From: Planococcus kocurii
Lineage (GTDB): Bacteria > Bacillota > Bacilli > Bacillales_A > Planococcaceae
Direction: 5' to 3'
NCBI RefSeq assembly: GCF_001465835.2
Contig: NZ_CP013661.2
Coordinates: 1-64,000 of the forward strand
Length of the DNA stretch: 64,000 nt
This document shows, piece by piece, positions 1 through 7,976 of this stretch (its first letter is position 1; every line of letters begins with the position of its first letter). The position numbers and the translations under genes are program-made. Below the pieces are notes generated by a model. The model saw nothing but the letters and a program-made list of their open reading frames with translations, was not told the DNA's origin and made no database searches.

Positions 1-747
1 AATCATGCCGAGCATCTGTAAACAATAGCTGCAGCCGCTTGGAAAAGAAATATCAATAATATAGGGACTAATCGCTACAATCTCTGTAATGGGTTGCCAC
101 AAATCCACATAGGAAGAATCTGTGCGCAACCGGTTCAAACAGTCGATTACATCATTTGCAGACAAATACGAACCGTCATGAAAGCGGACTTCTTTTCTTA
201 GGTATAGCCGAAGGTCGGTAGCTGTTAAATCCCAACTATGAGCTAGTTCAGGATATACGACACCACTAGCATCAACAAATACTAGTCTGTTGTATATAGT
301 GGCTACCATATTGGCACTTTGAATATCTGCAGCTTCGAGAGGGTGAAGTGTTAGTAACGGATATTGTCTTGGGATAATCAGTTTGTCCGTGTTGCCTATA
401 CTATTTTGAACATAACCGAAATTAGCACGAATTTGATGCAAGATACGCTGTTTGACTTCGGGTGACCAATCAAATAAAAGATATTTGCTGACAGTTTCGA
501 TTGATTTTTCTTCTATCAGTTGTAGAAGTTGTTGTTCATATACTTCTTCTACATGTAGGTGCCACTGAAGATGCGAGGCGTTCCCTCTACCTTGGCCTGA
601 AATAAACGTAAACCAACCCTCATCAGACCATTTGCGGAGAAGACGTGCCGTTTGTTTTGTGCTTAAACCGAGTTTGTTTGCTAATTGAGTTTGTTTAATA
701 TTGCCAGATGGGACAGTTCGCCATAACGCTAAAAGAATTTTTTCCAT
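1..747 (-). CDS. SgrR-family transcriptional regulator, C-terminal part cut by window edge
   Basis: Reading on the minus strand from ATG at 747 gives 249 uninterrupted codons that run off the left edge. The N-terminus (about residues 1-60) is a winged-helix-like DNA-binding segment of SgrR_N type (TQLANKLGLSTKQTARLLRKW). From about residue 150 the sequence resembles the solute-binding SBP_bac_5 fold (LHPLEAADIQSANMVATIYN, then a PELAHSW motif). A good ribosome site (AGGAGGC) precedes the start. SgrR proteins use the binding domain to sense a small molecule. It is divergent from an MFS exporter 97 bp away, an arrangement like E. coli sgrR and the sugar exporter gene setA, so it probably controls that exporter. 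The ligand cannot be told. Confidence 0.85.
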   Translation of the reverse strand, partial: MEKILLALWRTVPSGNIKQTQLANKLGLSTKQTARLLRKWSDEGWFTFISGQGRGNASHLQWHLHVEEVYEQQLLQLIEEKSIETVSKYLLFDWSPEVKQRILHQIRANFGYVQNSIGNTDKLIIPRQYPLLTLHPLEAADIQSANMVATIYNRLVFVDASGVVYPELAHSWDLTATDLRLYLRKEVRFHDGSYLSANDVIDCLNRLRTDSSYVDLWQPITEIVAISPYIIDISFPSGCSYCLQMLGMI

Positions 748-844
748 AATGCCTCCTGTTAAAAGTGGACATAACTATAAAAATTGTCTATTTTTAGTAT
801 TTTCCGTCTAGTTTAATATACATAAGACAAAGGAGGCTGACAAG

Positions 845-2095
845 ATGAAATGGAAAGACTATCCACAGAATATTAAAGTGCGTTTAATTACTTCTTTTTT
901 TAATCGAGCTGTGGCTTCAGCTGTGATGCCATTCATGGCTCTTTTCTTTGCACAGGAAATGAGCAAAGTTTGGGCGGGGTCTTTTTTGATTATCACCGTG
1001 TTCATCGGTTTTTTTGTGAATATGATCGGTGGATACATTTCAGACCGCTTTCCTAGAAAAAAAGTATTGGTCATGACATCTTTCTTGAGTGCCTGTATGT
1101 TCTTGCTAATGGCAGTAAGCTTGCTACCTACGGATAGATGGATTGGCTTGTTTGCATTAGCCTATGTGTTCTTCATAATTGCGAGTAGTTTAGGACGCCC
1201 CGCGATGCATGCCATCATCATTGATTCAACGACTCCAGAAAATCGCAAAGCTATTTATGCCATCGATTACTGGATGGTCAATTTGTCGATGGCTATTGGC
1301 GCTGCACTTGGTGGTTTGTTGTATCTTAATCATCAAATTGAACTATTTATGTTGTTGACAGTGACATCTGCAAGCTTGCCAATTGCCTATCACATTTGGT
1401 TGAAAGATGAGCGTGTTGTGAGCTTGAAAAAACAGCATCACAATGTTCTGATTGACTTACTGCAAAACTATCGAGTGGCTTTTCAGGACCGTCCATTTGT
1501 TAAAGTAGTCATTGGATCGATATTTATATTTTCAGCGGAATTTTCATTGAATAGCTATATTGGTGTCCGGTTAGCGGAAAGCTTTCAGACATTCACAATT
1601 GCAGACTTTGATGTCGCAGGTGTACGAATGCTTAGTTTGCTAAATATCCAAAATATGTTGCTAGTTGTCTGCTTTACTTTTGTTGTCAATCGATTCACGG
1701 ATCGCTTTTCTAAAAAGCATGTTTTATTGACCGGATTATTGCTTTACAGCATCGGCTATGTCACGATTACATCAGCGAATAGCTGGTATTTATTGATTTT
1801 GTTTAATTTTATTGGCACGATTGGGGAGTTGGTTTATTCACCTGTCCGAAATGCGGAAATGGCCAATATGATACCAGAAGACAAACGGGGATCGTATTCG
1901 GCGTTTTCTAACATTTCATTTAGTGGGGCAGATCTTTTAGCGCGCTCGACCATTATTATTGGTGCTTTTTTAATTCCAACGATGATGTCTGTCTATATGG
2001 GCGTGTTGCTTATGATTGGTACGCTTCTTGTATATACAGGATTATTTGTCAGAAAGCCCAAAAGAAAACTAGCGAATAGACCCGAAATCATCTGA
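845..2095 (+). CDS. MFS transporter, probable drug or sugar exporter
   Basis: A 416-residue protein with about 12 hydrophobic segments, typical for major facilitator superfamily antiporters. Motif A is visible between TM2 and TM3 (GGYISDRFPRKKVLV), with its degenerate repeat in the second half (RFTDRFSKKHVLLTG). The AAAGGAGG ribosome site lies just before the ATG. It sits divergent from the SgrR-type regulator and 31 bp ahead of an acetyltransferase on the same strand, which may be co-transcribed. Export of a drug or sugar is inferred from family and neighbour; the substrate is unknown. Confidence 0.85.
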   Translation: MKWKDYPQNIKVRLITSFFNRAVASAVMPFMALFFAQEMSKVWAGSFLIITVFIGFFVNMIGGYISDRFPRKKVLVMTSFLSACMFLLMAVSLLPTDRWIGLFALAYVFFIIASSLGRPAMHAIIIDSTTPENRKAIYAIDYWMVNLSMAIGAALGGLLYLNHQIELFMLLTVTSASLPIAYHIWLKDERVVSLKKQHHNVLIDLLQNYRVAFQDRPFVKVVIGSIFIFSAEFSLNSYIGVRLAESFQTFTIADFDVAGVRMLSLLNIQNMLLVVCFTFVVNRFTDRFSKKHVLLTGLLLYSIGYVTITSANSWYLLILFNFIGTIGELVYSPVRNAEMANMIPEDKRGSYSAFSNISFSGADLLARSTIIIGAFLIPTMMSVYMGVLLMIGTLLVYTGLFVRKPKRKLANRPEII

Positions 2096-2126
2096 AAATT
2101 TCGTTTAAAAAAGTAGGAGAATGGCT

Positions 2127-2615
2127 GTGTTGATTAGAAAAGCAGTTCCAAAGGATGCCGAACAATTGGCTAGCCTAATGAAACAAGTTGAACAATCCGG
2201 GTTGATGCTATTTGATCCTGGTGAACGAAAGACGACTCCTGAGCAATTACAACAACGCCTTTTTTCAATGGGGCAAGAGTCAATTGTGTTCGTTGCAGAA
2301 GAAGGTCAACAATTAATGGGATATTTGTTTGCGATAGGAGAAGAAATCCAACGTAAGCAACACTCGATTCACATCGCAATAGGCGTTTCGCGACGAGAGC
2401 GGGGAAAAGGTATAGGGTGTCAATTGTTCGTGGCCATGGAAGAGTGGGCAAAAGACAAAGAAATTCGCCGCATTGAATTGACCGTATTAGAACACAATCA
2501 CGCTGCCATTGCGTTGTATAAAAAAAGAGGTTTTGTAGTAGAGGGACTCAAAAGAGAGTCGATTGGTATTGGTGGTAACTACATGAATGAATGGTTAATG
2601 TCGAAATTACTCTAG
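2127..2615 (+). CDS. GNAT-family N-acetyltransferase
   Basis: A 162-residue GNAT protein that would transfer an acetyl group from acetyl-CoA to an unknown amine. The acetyl-CoA pyrophosphate loop is clear (RRERGKGIG, about residue 95), followed by the usual C-terminal segment with AAIALYKKRGF. Start choice: AGGAG at 2115-2119 leaves only 1 base before the ATG at 2121 but 7 bases before the GTG at 2127, so GTG (giving M-L-I-R-K-A) is preferred. It probably shares a transcript with the MFS gene upstream, and a hairpin terminator follows at 2637. Confidence 0.85.
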   Translation: MLIRKAVPKDAEQLASLMKQVEQSGLMLFDPGERKTTPEQLQQRLFSMGQESIVFVAEEGQQLMGYLFAIGEEIQRKQHSIHIAIGVSRRERGKGIGCQLFVAMEEWAKDKEIRRIELTVLEHNHAAIALYKKRGFVVEGLKRESIGIGGNYMNEWLMSKLL

Positions 2616-2636
2616 AATTTTTTTAGTCAATACATG

Positions 2637-2678
2637 CACTTTAGGCAGTCTTGAACTGAGATTGCTAAAGTGTTTTTT
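2637..2678 (+). terminator. Rho-independent terminator after the GNAT gene
   Basis: CACTTTAG at 2637-2644 pairs with CTAAAGTG at 2665-2672; the stem continues inward after one bulged G, and six T follow. It would end the MFS-GNAT transcript. Confidence 0.8.
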
Positions 2679-2819
2679 GTCTTTATAAAAAAATACATGG
2701 ATATGAAAAGGAAAAGCACAAATCAACTATAATTTTGTACAATATTGTATTTAATCTATATTTTTAGACTTATTAACTGTAGACTATTAAAGAATATCTT
2801 ATGAATAGGAGATGTATAG

Positions 2820-3935
2820 ATGGCAACATTGCTTTTTTTCTTTCTTGAAAACATGGCATTAATTATCGCCTTATTGTATTTGGCGTTAAAAGCAAAAGAA
2901 TTATTATTCCCAAACTTGACTGAATCAAAGTTCTTATATCTATTAAGTGTTGTCTTCATAAGTTTTTTAACCTTTTCCGTTATGTATAATCCGTATTTTT
3001 ATATGGGCATGAGACTGGATTTGCGTGAAGTTCCACTTTATTTTATTTCATACATTGCTGGTTGGAAAGTTGGACTGCTATCTGCTATATTCCCGGCATA
3101 CTTCCGGTACTCTTTCGAAGGTCCGACGGTTGTATTGGGTATTTTGCAATCGATTGTACTGCCAGTCGTTATTGGCAGCTTGTTTCACAATCAAAAATCA
3201 TCAAATAAGTTTTTCAATTTATTGAATCTCAAAAAAATGATGGCTGGTTTTTTGATTTTCGAAATGTTGAAATCAGTCTGGATGTTTTTATTTACACCAG
3301 CAACTATTTCTATTATTATTGCCATGTTGTTTTTTGCTGGAGTTGCGGTATTGGCGATGGGTTTAATCACCAATGGAGAAAGTCGTCAACTATTGCTGCG
3401 AACAGAACTGGAATATTACTCAAATCAAGATCCGATGACGCAGTTGCCCAATATCCGTTTTTTCAAAAAGACACTAGCGCCGTTGATTGTGCAACAAATT
3501 CCACTCGCCATTGTTATGATGGATGTGGATTATTTCAAAATTTACAATGATACACATGGGCATCAAAAGGGAGATGCCGTTCTTCGTTCACTTGGCCAAT
3601 TAATGAAAGACAATACGCGTAGCAAAGATCATGTAGCTCGTTATGGAGGAGAAGAATTCATTTTTTGCATTACGGACCCTCAAGACCAACGTGAAGCTTT
3701 GATGCTTGCTGAAATTGTCAGAAAACAAATAGAGCTTTATCCGTTTGTCGGAGAAGAGTTGCAACCAGCAGGAAAACTAACAGTGTCAATGGGTGTCAGC
3801 GTGAGTACAGGAGACAAAAGCTTAGATGAATTGATTGGTGAAGCCGATAGTGCCATGTATGAATCAAAGCATAATGGAAGAAATTGTGTGACAGCTCATT
3901 CTGAAATAAACGCACGTGAATTGGTAAAATCTTAA
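2820..3935 (+). CDS. Membrane diguanylate cyclase (5TMR-LYT type sensor plus GGDEF)
   Basis: A 371-residue protein that should make cyclic di-GMP from two GTP. Residues 1-190 form five to six membrane helices of the LytS/YhcK 5TM type, containing the family-like DLREVP and FPAYFRY segments. The C-terminal GGDEF domain has the active-site motif GGEEF at 276-280 and a product-inhibition I-site RxxD at 267-270, five residues upstream as in active enzymes, so both catalysis and feedback inhibition are expected. The AGGAG site before ATG is strong. It is a single gene with a terminator at 3955. The membrane signal it senses is unknown. A second c-di-GMP protein lies at 35 kb. Confidence 0.92.
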   Translation: MATLLFFFLENMALIIALLYLALKAKELLFPNLTESKFLYLLSVVFISFLTFSVMYNPYFYMGMRLDLREVPLYFISYIAGWKVGLLSAIFPAYFRYSFEGPTVVLGILQSIVLPVVIGSLFHNQKSSNKFFNLLNLKKMMAGFLIFEMLKSVWMFLFTPATISIIIAMLFFAGVAVLAMGLITNGESRQLLLRTELEYYSNQDPMTQLPNIRFFKKTLAPLIVQQIPLAIVMMDVDYFKIYNDTHGHQKGDAVLRSLGQLMKDNTRSKDHVARYGGEEFIFCITDPQDQREALMLAEIVRKQIELYPFVGEELQPAGKLTVSMGVSVSTGDKSLDELIGEADSAMYESKHNGRNCVTAHSEINARELVKS

Positions 3936-3954
3936 TCGGAAAAAATGATGAAAC

Positions 3955-3980
3955 AGTCACTGTGTATAGTGGCTTTTTTT
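3955..3980 (+). terminator. Rho-independent terminator after the diguanylate cyclase
   Basis: A 7-bp stem (AGTCACT at 3955-3961 with AGTGGCT at 3968-3974, one G-T pair) is followed directly by a T run. Confidence 0.75.
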
Positions 3981-4122
3981 GTTGCGGCGCTTATGCTTTT
4001 CTTAATCCCAACAAAAGCTTTGGATTTGAGTTAAAATAAAAGGAAAGGTTTTTCTTTATCTAACTTGATTTATTACATAGGAGTCATTGAATTTCAGCAA
4101 TGTTATTATTAGGAGGATATTC

Positions 4123-5076
4123 ATGAATAGTTTTATTGTTATGCAAGGAGAGACCTATCAAGAAGAACGCAACGCAGAGGTTCTTTGGTCACCGAGGGTT
4201 GATAAATCGGGGATGATTCCACACTCTTGGAAACGAATGCAGGAGTTAAAAAAAGGCGATATCGTTTTTCATTATGTAAAAGGATTTTTAGTAGCTATTA
4301 GTCATGTACGAGAAGATTGTAAACATGGAACCAAACCTAAAAGTACAGACGAGCAGCAGGACAGTACTGAAGAGGCATTTATCGCACGGGCTGTTTATCG
4401 CGAATTGGACAATCCGTTATCCATTAAGGCGTTTTTTAGCGACATAGAGCCTTTACTGCCCGTAAAATACGCGGCATTTCAAGAAGATGCTAGTGGCAAT
4501 TCAGGTTATTTGTATCCATGCAATGAAGAACTGGCGATGAAATTTTTAGAACTAATTAGCGCCTTAAATATTTTCACCTTGGAAGTCGAACAATTGGAGT
4601 TGTCAATGGAAGTGATTAAAAAAACAGAGCATGATCCATTAATCAGCTTGATTGCAGAAGCAGAACTACAAATCAAAATGAAAATGCGTAGAGGTAAAGA
4701 ACAATTCAGAGAAAGTTTATTGCCGCTTTGGAACGGAGAATGTCCACTTTGTGGAATTGGTATTGACGCTGTGTTGAAAGCGACGCATGCCAAGCCTTGG
4801 AAAGACAGCTCAGCTGAAGAACGGCTAGATGCTTTTAATGGCATCTTACTTTGTGCCAATCATGCTGCTTTGTATTCAGCGGGGTTCATCGCATTTACCG
4901 GAGGTGGAAGTCTCCGTATTTCGAGTCAAATTCCAGAAGAACATTATCCCACCTACCAATTAAAAAGAGGGATAAAAATACCCGTTTCGCCAGAGCATGC
5001 TCTTTATTTAAGATGGCATAAACGAATCGTTTTTGTCGAACTGCCTAAAGTGAAACTGCTGGTCAATCAACAATAA
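4123..5076 (+). CDS. EVE-like domain fused to HNH endonuclease (modification-dependent restriction type)
   Basis: A 317-residue protein. Residues 1-130 look like an EVE/PUA-type domain, the fold that reads modified bases (LWSPRVDKSG, then HSWKRMQELKKGDIVFHYVK). Residues 200-260 are an HNH nuclease: C207-x2-C210, H222 in the ATHAKPW segment, N239 and H247 in NHAALYSAGF. EVE-HNH proteins are known type IV-like enzymes that cut DNA carrying modified cytosine, so this is probably a stand-alone defence nuclease. AGGAGG at 4111-4116 fixes the ATG at 4123; an upstream in-frame TTG has no ribosome site. No methylase or partner nuclease is adjacent. Base preference is unknown. Confidence 0.82.
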   Translation: MNSFIVMQGETYQEERNAEVLWSPRVDKSGMIPHSWKRMQELKKGDIVFHYVKGFLVAISHVREDCKHGTKPKSTDEQQDSTEEAFIARAVYRELDNPLSIKAFFSDIEPLLPVKYAAFQEDASGNSGYLYPCNEELAMKFLELISALNIFTLEVEQLELSMEVIKKTEHDPLISLIAEAELQIKMKMRRGKEQFRESLLPLWNGECPLCGIGIDAVLKATHAKPWKDSSAEERLDAFNGILLCANHAALYSAGFIAFTGGGSLRISSQIPEEHYPTYQLKRGIKIPVSPEHALYLRWHKRIVFVELPKVKLLVNQQ

Positions 5077-5088
5077 TCGTTCGATAAG

Positions 5089-5120
5089 TATGTCTTTTGT
5101 CGTACGACATATGCTACACT
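5089..5120 (+). promoter_or_regulatory. Possible promoter/operator ahead of the cobalamin riboswitch
   Basis: A TACACT -10-like hexamer lies at 5115-5120, about 27 bases before the riboswitch. A perfect 10-bp palindrome GTCGTACGAC spans 5099-5108, and TATGTC (5089-5094) is mirrored by GACATA (5106-5111). No good -35 hexamer is visible at normal spacing, so the palindrome may be an operator or simply chance. Confidence 0.4.
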
Positions 5121-5144
5121 AGAAACAAGTGAATAATCATGCAG

Positions 5145-5316
5145 AAAAAAGGTGCTGATTCGTCAGCATAACAGGGAACTCGGTTAGATTCCGGGGCTGT
5201 TTCCGCAACTGTAAGTGCGTATGAAATAAGAAAATGCCACTGTTTAGTGTTACCAACTAAACGGGAAGGTTCTTAAAGTAAAGCGATGCACAAGCCAGGA
5301 GACCTACCTTTTTTTG
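5145..5316 (+). ncRNA. Cobalamin (B12) riboswitch aptamer
   Basis: The conserved order of the B12 element is present: AAAGGTGC at about 5149, AACAGGGAA near 5169, then GGTTAGATTCCGGGGCTG, the highly conserved CCGCAACTGTAA at 5203-5214, and GCCAGGAGACCTACC closing P1 near 5294-5308. It lies in the leader of an operon for a cobalamin adenosyltransferase-like protein and BtuF. Binding of adenosylcobalamin is expected to stop transcription at the terminator 90 bases downstream. Confidence 0.95.
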
Positions 5317-5402
5317 AACGTATTTTTACTCTTCGGAAGATAAGGGAATCATACGGCAACGTTTCTATTTTGACTGCTGAAGTATGTCTCTAAATAGCTA
5401 TG

Positions 5403-5431
5403 CCACCGTCCTCTTTTGAGGGCGGCTTTTT
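5403..5431 (+). terminator. Terminator of the cobalamin riboswitch leader
   Basis: CCGTCCTC (5406-5413) pairs with GAGGGCGG (5418-5425) around a TTTT loop and is followed by five T. Its place between the aptamer and the first gene makes it the likely expression platform. Confidence 0.8.
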
Positions 5432-5485
5432 GCTGTTTAGAGAGCGTTCAATGCCATGATCTTCACCAAACGGAAGTGAGGTGGA

Positions 5486-6037
5486 ATGATGAAAAAAGAC
5501 ATGCGTTATCTTTGTTATCCATTTATGCGGGAATCCGCAGTTACTGTGGATTTTGAAATTAGGACTGATTCGTTGACTACCCGAATCGGAGAAGCCCTGT
5601 CACTGACACAAGATATAGAAGCTATACAACGAGATCTGCAGATTTTACAACCTATGGCTTATCATTTGAACGGCTCAGTTCGCGGTAAAATAGCCGTTCA
5701 TGAGGAAGACTTGATTGAGCTAAGTAACATGTATGATTATTATGTAAACTTCACAAAGGATAAAATCGGTAATTTTGTTTTGCCGCAAGGAACACACGCT
5801 GCATGCGTCCTGCATGTTTGTCGCAGTGAAGCGAAAAAATCAGTAAGGGCCTTGCACAAAGTGAGTTTAGAAAAAGAAATACCGAACATTCTCTTTGATT
5901 ATGCCAATTTGTTAGCCAACGTGCTGTTTACGATGGCTGTTTATGTTAATCAGCATCACGGAGTGGAAGAAATCCCGTTCGTCAGCAAGTCCTATCCAAC
6001 TAGACCTAAAAAGAAAGAAGTGACCAATCAACAATGA
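5486..6037 (+). CDS. Divergent PduO-type ATP:cobalamin adenosyltransferase-like protein
   Basis: A 183-residue protein controlled by the B12 riboswitch. The second half matches PduO-type cobalamin adenosyltransferases: NFVLPQGTHAACVLHVCRSE corresponds to the conserved F-x-LPGG...LH-x-AR stretch. However, the N-terminal ATP loop (usually TKTGDxGxT) is absent, the family's R-R-A-E-R segment reads KKSVRAL, and the N-R-L-S-D motif reads N-L-L-A-N. It may bind cobalamin without being a normal adenosyltransferase. ATG at 5486 or 5489 are both possible; GAGGTGG lies just upstream and favours 5489. It overlaps btuF by 4 bp, so the two are translationally coupled. Function beyond cobalamin handling is inference. 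Confidence 0.7.
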   Translation: MMKKDMRYLCYPFMRESAVTVDFEIRTDSLTTRIGEALSLTQDIEAIQRDLQILQPMAYHLNGSVRGKIAVHEEDLIELSNMYDYYVNFTKDKIGNFVLPQGTHAACVLHVCRSEAKKSVRALHKVSLEKEIPNILFDYANLLANVLFTMAVYVNQHHGVEEIPFVSKSYPTRPKKKEVTNQQ

Positions 6038-6978
6038 AAATTTCCTCGTTCAAATACGTAGCTATCGGAGCAGTTGTTTTAACTCTAGGTGCTTGTCAAT
6101 CAGAAACAACAGAAAAAACAGATGCAGAACCAACGAATAAAGGAGAGGAGCAAGCAAACTATACCGTTACAGATGATTTAGACAACGAGTTGACGTTTGA
6201 AAAAGTACCTGAAACAGTTGTCTCACTTATTCCAAGTAATACTGAAATTTTGTATGGCATTGGAGCAGGAGAAAAAGTGATTGGCGCGACTGATTATGAT
6301 AATTATCCAGCAGAAGCAGCTGAAGTTGAACGTGTTTCAGATTCAGTCGTTTTTAACGCAGAACGCATCATTGAAATGGATCCAGATGTCGTCATCGGTT
6401 ATTCTACAGGTGCGCCAACCGGTTATGAAGAGTTAGAAGCTGCAGGTATCCAAGTATTTGTTATTGAATCAGCGCAATCTTTTGAAGATGTGTATGGCGA
6501 CATCGAACAAATTTCGACCGTCATGGGTCTTGAAGACAAAGGGGATACGTTAAATAGCTCAATTCAGCAGCAAATTGAAGAAGTACAAGAAAAAATAGAA
6601 GGGGTAGAAGCGAAAAAACAAGTGTTTTTCGAAATCAGTCCTTCGCCCGAAATTTATACAGCAGGTCAAAAAACGTTCCAACAAGAAATACTGAACCATG
6701 CCAATGTCGAAAATATCTTTGGTGACCTCGAAGGATGGCCAAAAATTTCAGAAGAAGAAGTCATTACACGAAATCCAGAAATTATCACAACAACGGTTTC
6801 TTATACGGAAGATCCAATCGGGGAGATCAAAGCACGTGAAGGCTGGAGCGATATCGAAGCGATTCAAAACGATCAAGTCTTTTTCTTGGATTCTGATATC
6901 ACATCACGCCCTGGACCGCGCATTGGTGACGCTGTGGAATTAGTAGCTAAAACAATTTACCCAGATTTATTTAACTAA
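6034..6978 (+). CDS. btuF: Cobalamin ABC transporter substrate-binding lipoprotein BtuF
   Basis: A 314-residue lipoprotein: hydrophobic signal ending in the lipobox LGAC (Cys about residue 20), then an acidic linker and a type III binding-protein fold (VVSLIPSNTEILYGIGAGEK, then ATDYDNYPAEA), typical of BtuF. It would capture corrinoids at the outer face of the membrane. The start overlaps the previous stop (ATGA). The B12 riboswitch upstream supports the substrate. No btuC or btuD follows: a terminator and a gene on the other strand come next, so the permease and ATPase must be elsewhere. Confidence 0.88.
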   Translation: MKISSFKYVAIGAVVLTLGACQSETTEKTDAEPTNKGEEQANYTVTDDLDNELTFEKVPETVVSLIPSNTEILYGIGAGEKVIGATDYDNYPAEAAEVERVSDSVVFNAERIIEMDPDVVIGYSTGAPTGYEELEAAGIQVFVIESAQSFEDVYGDIEQISTVMGLEDKGDTLNSSIQQQIEEVQEKIEGVEAKKQVFFEISPSPEIYTAGQKTFQQEILNHANVENIFGDLEGWPKISEEEVITRNPEIITTTVSYTEDPIGEIKAREGWSDIEAIQNDQVFFLDSDITSRPGPRIGDAVELVAKTIYPDLFN

Positions 6979-6986
6979 AACACAAA

Positions 6987-7018
6987 AACTCCTCGCCTTA
7001 AAAGCGAGGAGTTTTTTT
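6987..7018 (+). terminator. Rho-independent terminator after btuF
   Basis: A perfect 10-bp stem (AACTCCTCGC with GCGAGGAGTT) is followed by T residues. It can also serve the convergent N-acetyltransferase gene. Confidence 0.9.
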
Positions 7019-7048
7019 ATGCAGTAAAACATGCCTGAAATCATAGCG

Positions 7049-7807
7049 TTATTTCAAGCTATCTGGATCTATTCCGAACTCCCTTTTTAATACGTTCCTC
7101 TTATCGGCTGGAGACAGCTCGATTTTTGTTTTTTGTCCATTTTCTGAGCGTGTTAACTGATGATCTGACAAAGTAATTCGTCCGTTTTGAGTTGCCCGAG
7201 TGACTAAGTCATTGTGTGTAAAAGAAGAGTCTTTAGATACTTGATTAAAGACACATCCTTCATGAAAGTCAACCAGCTGCTTTTCATCTGTTGAAAATCT
7301 ATAAAGCACTTTTTCGTTCTCTTCATTTTCACGAATCAGATCATAATAAACGTCATCCACTTTTTCGATGCGGTAAGTACCACTGTGATCAGTATGGCGT
7401 TCACCACCAAGCGGAATTGGACTCACCGTCGAGTCTCCAAAACCGGCATCTACTAAGTAAAGCGTATCAAACTCCACGAGAATCGCCGCATGCGTATCAG
7501 CTTTCGCCCAAGTGCCATTTGGTCTTTGAACGGTTGCCGATATTAGTTTTGCTTGATATCCTAACTGACTGAGAAGCCAGTGAAACAACCCATTCAATTC
7601 GTAACAATATCCACCTCGCCGTTGATTAACAATTTTTTCATAAATTTTCTCTAAGTTTAAGTAAATTGGAACATGTCGCATAACGTCTAAATTTTCGAAT
7701 GGGATATTTTGCATATGCAAAGATTGCAATTCAGTCAAATCTTGCAAATAATATTCTTGAATCGCAGAAGCGTTAAAACGAGCTAAGTATTTTTCTTTAT
7801 TCATCAT
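7049..7807 (-). CDS. Arylamine N-acetyltransferase
   Basis: A 252-residue member of the NAT family, which moves acetyl from acetyl-CoA to arylamines and hydrazines by a cysteine ping-pong mechanism. The catalytic triad is visible: Cys in RRGGYCYELN (about residue 68), His in DTHAAILVE (about 105) and Asp in LVDAGFGDS (about 120). The N-terminal IPFENLDV motif is also typical. AGGAGG lies 11 bases before the ATG. It is divergent from a LacI regulator, but nothing shows that the regulator controls it. Confidence 0.92.
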   Translation of the reverse strand: MMNKEKYLARFNASAIQEYYLQDLTELQSLHMQNIPFENLDVMRHVPIYLNLEKIYEKIVNQRRGGYCYELNGLFHWLLSQLGYQAKLISATVQRPNGTWAKADTHAAILVEFDTLYLVDAGFGDSTVSPIPLGGERHTDHSGTYRIEKVDDVYYDLIRENEENEKVLYRFSTDEKQLVDFHEGCVFNQVSKDSSFTHNDLVTRATQNGRITLSDHQLTRSENGQKTKIELSPADKRNVLKREFGIDPDSLK

Positions 7808-7976
7808 GACTAGTCATTCCTCCTGTTACTTTAAATGGTTTTTTTATAGATGCTATTCATTTTTAAGTGTAGTTATTTTTGCAGACGTGATACAATGAAT
7901 GAGTAAATAAATTTAGGTAAAAAATAAGTTGAATAGTGAATTCAATTAGATGAAAAAAGAAGGTAGGGTGATCGAT

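Noticed and set aside
4087..4122. Longer N-terminus of the EVE-HNH protein starting at TTG 4087
   Set aside because: AGGAGG at 4111-4116 lies inside that extension and directs translation to ATG 4123.
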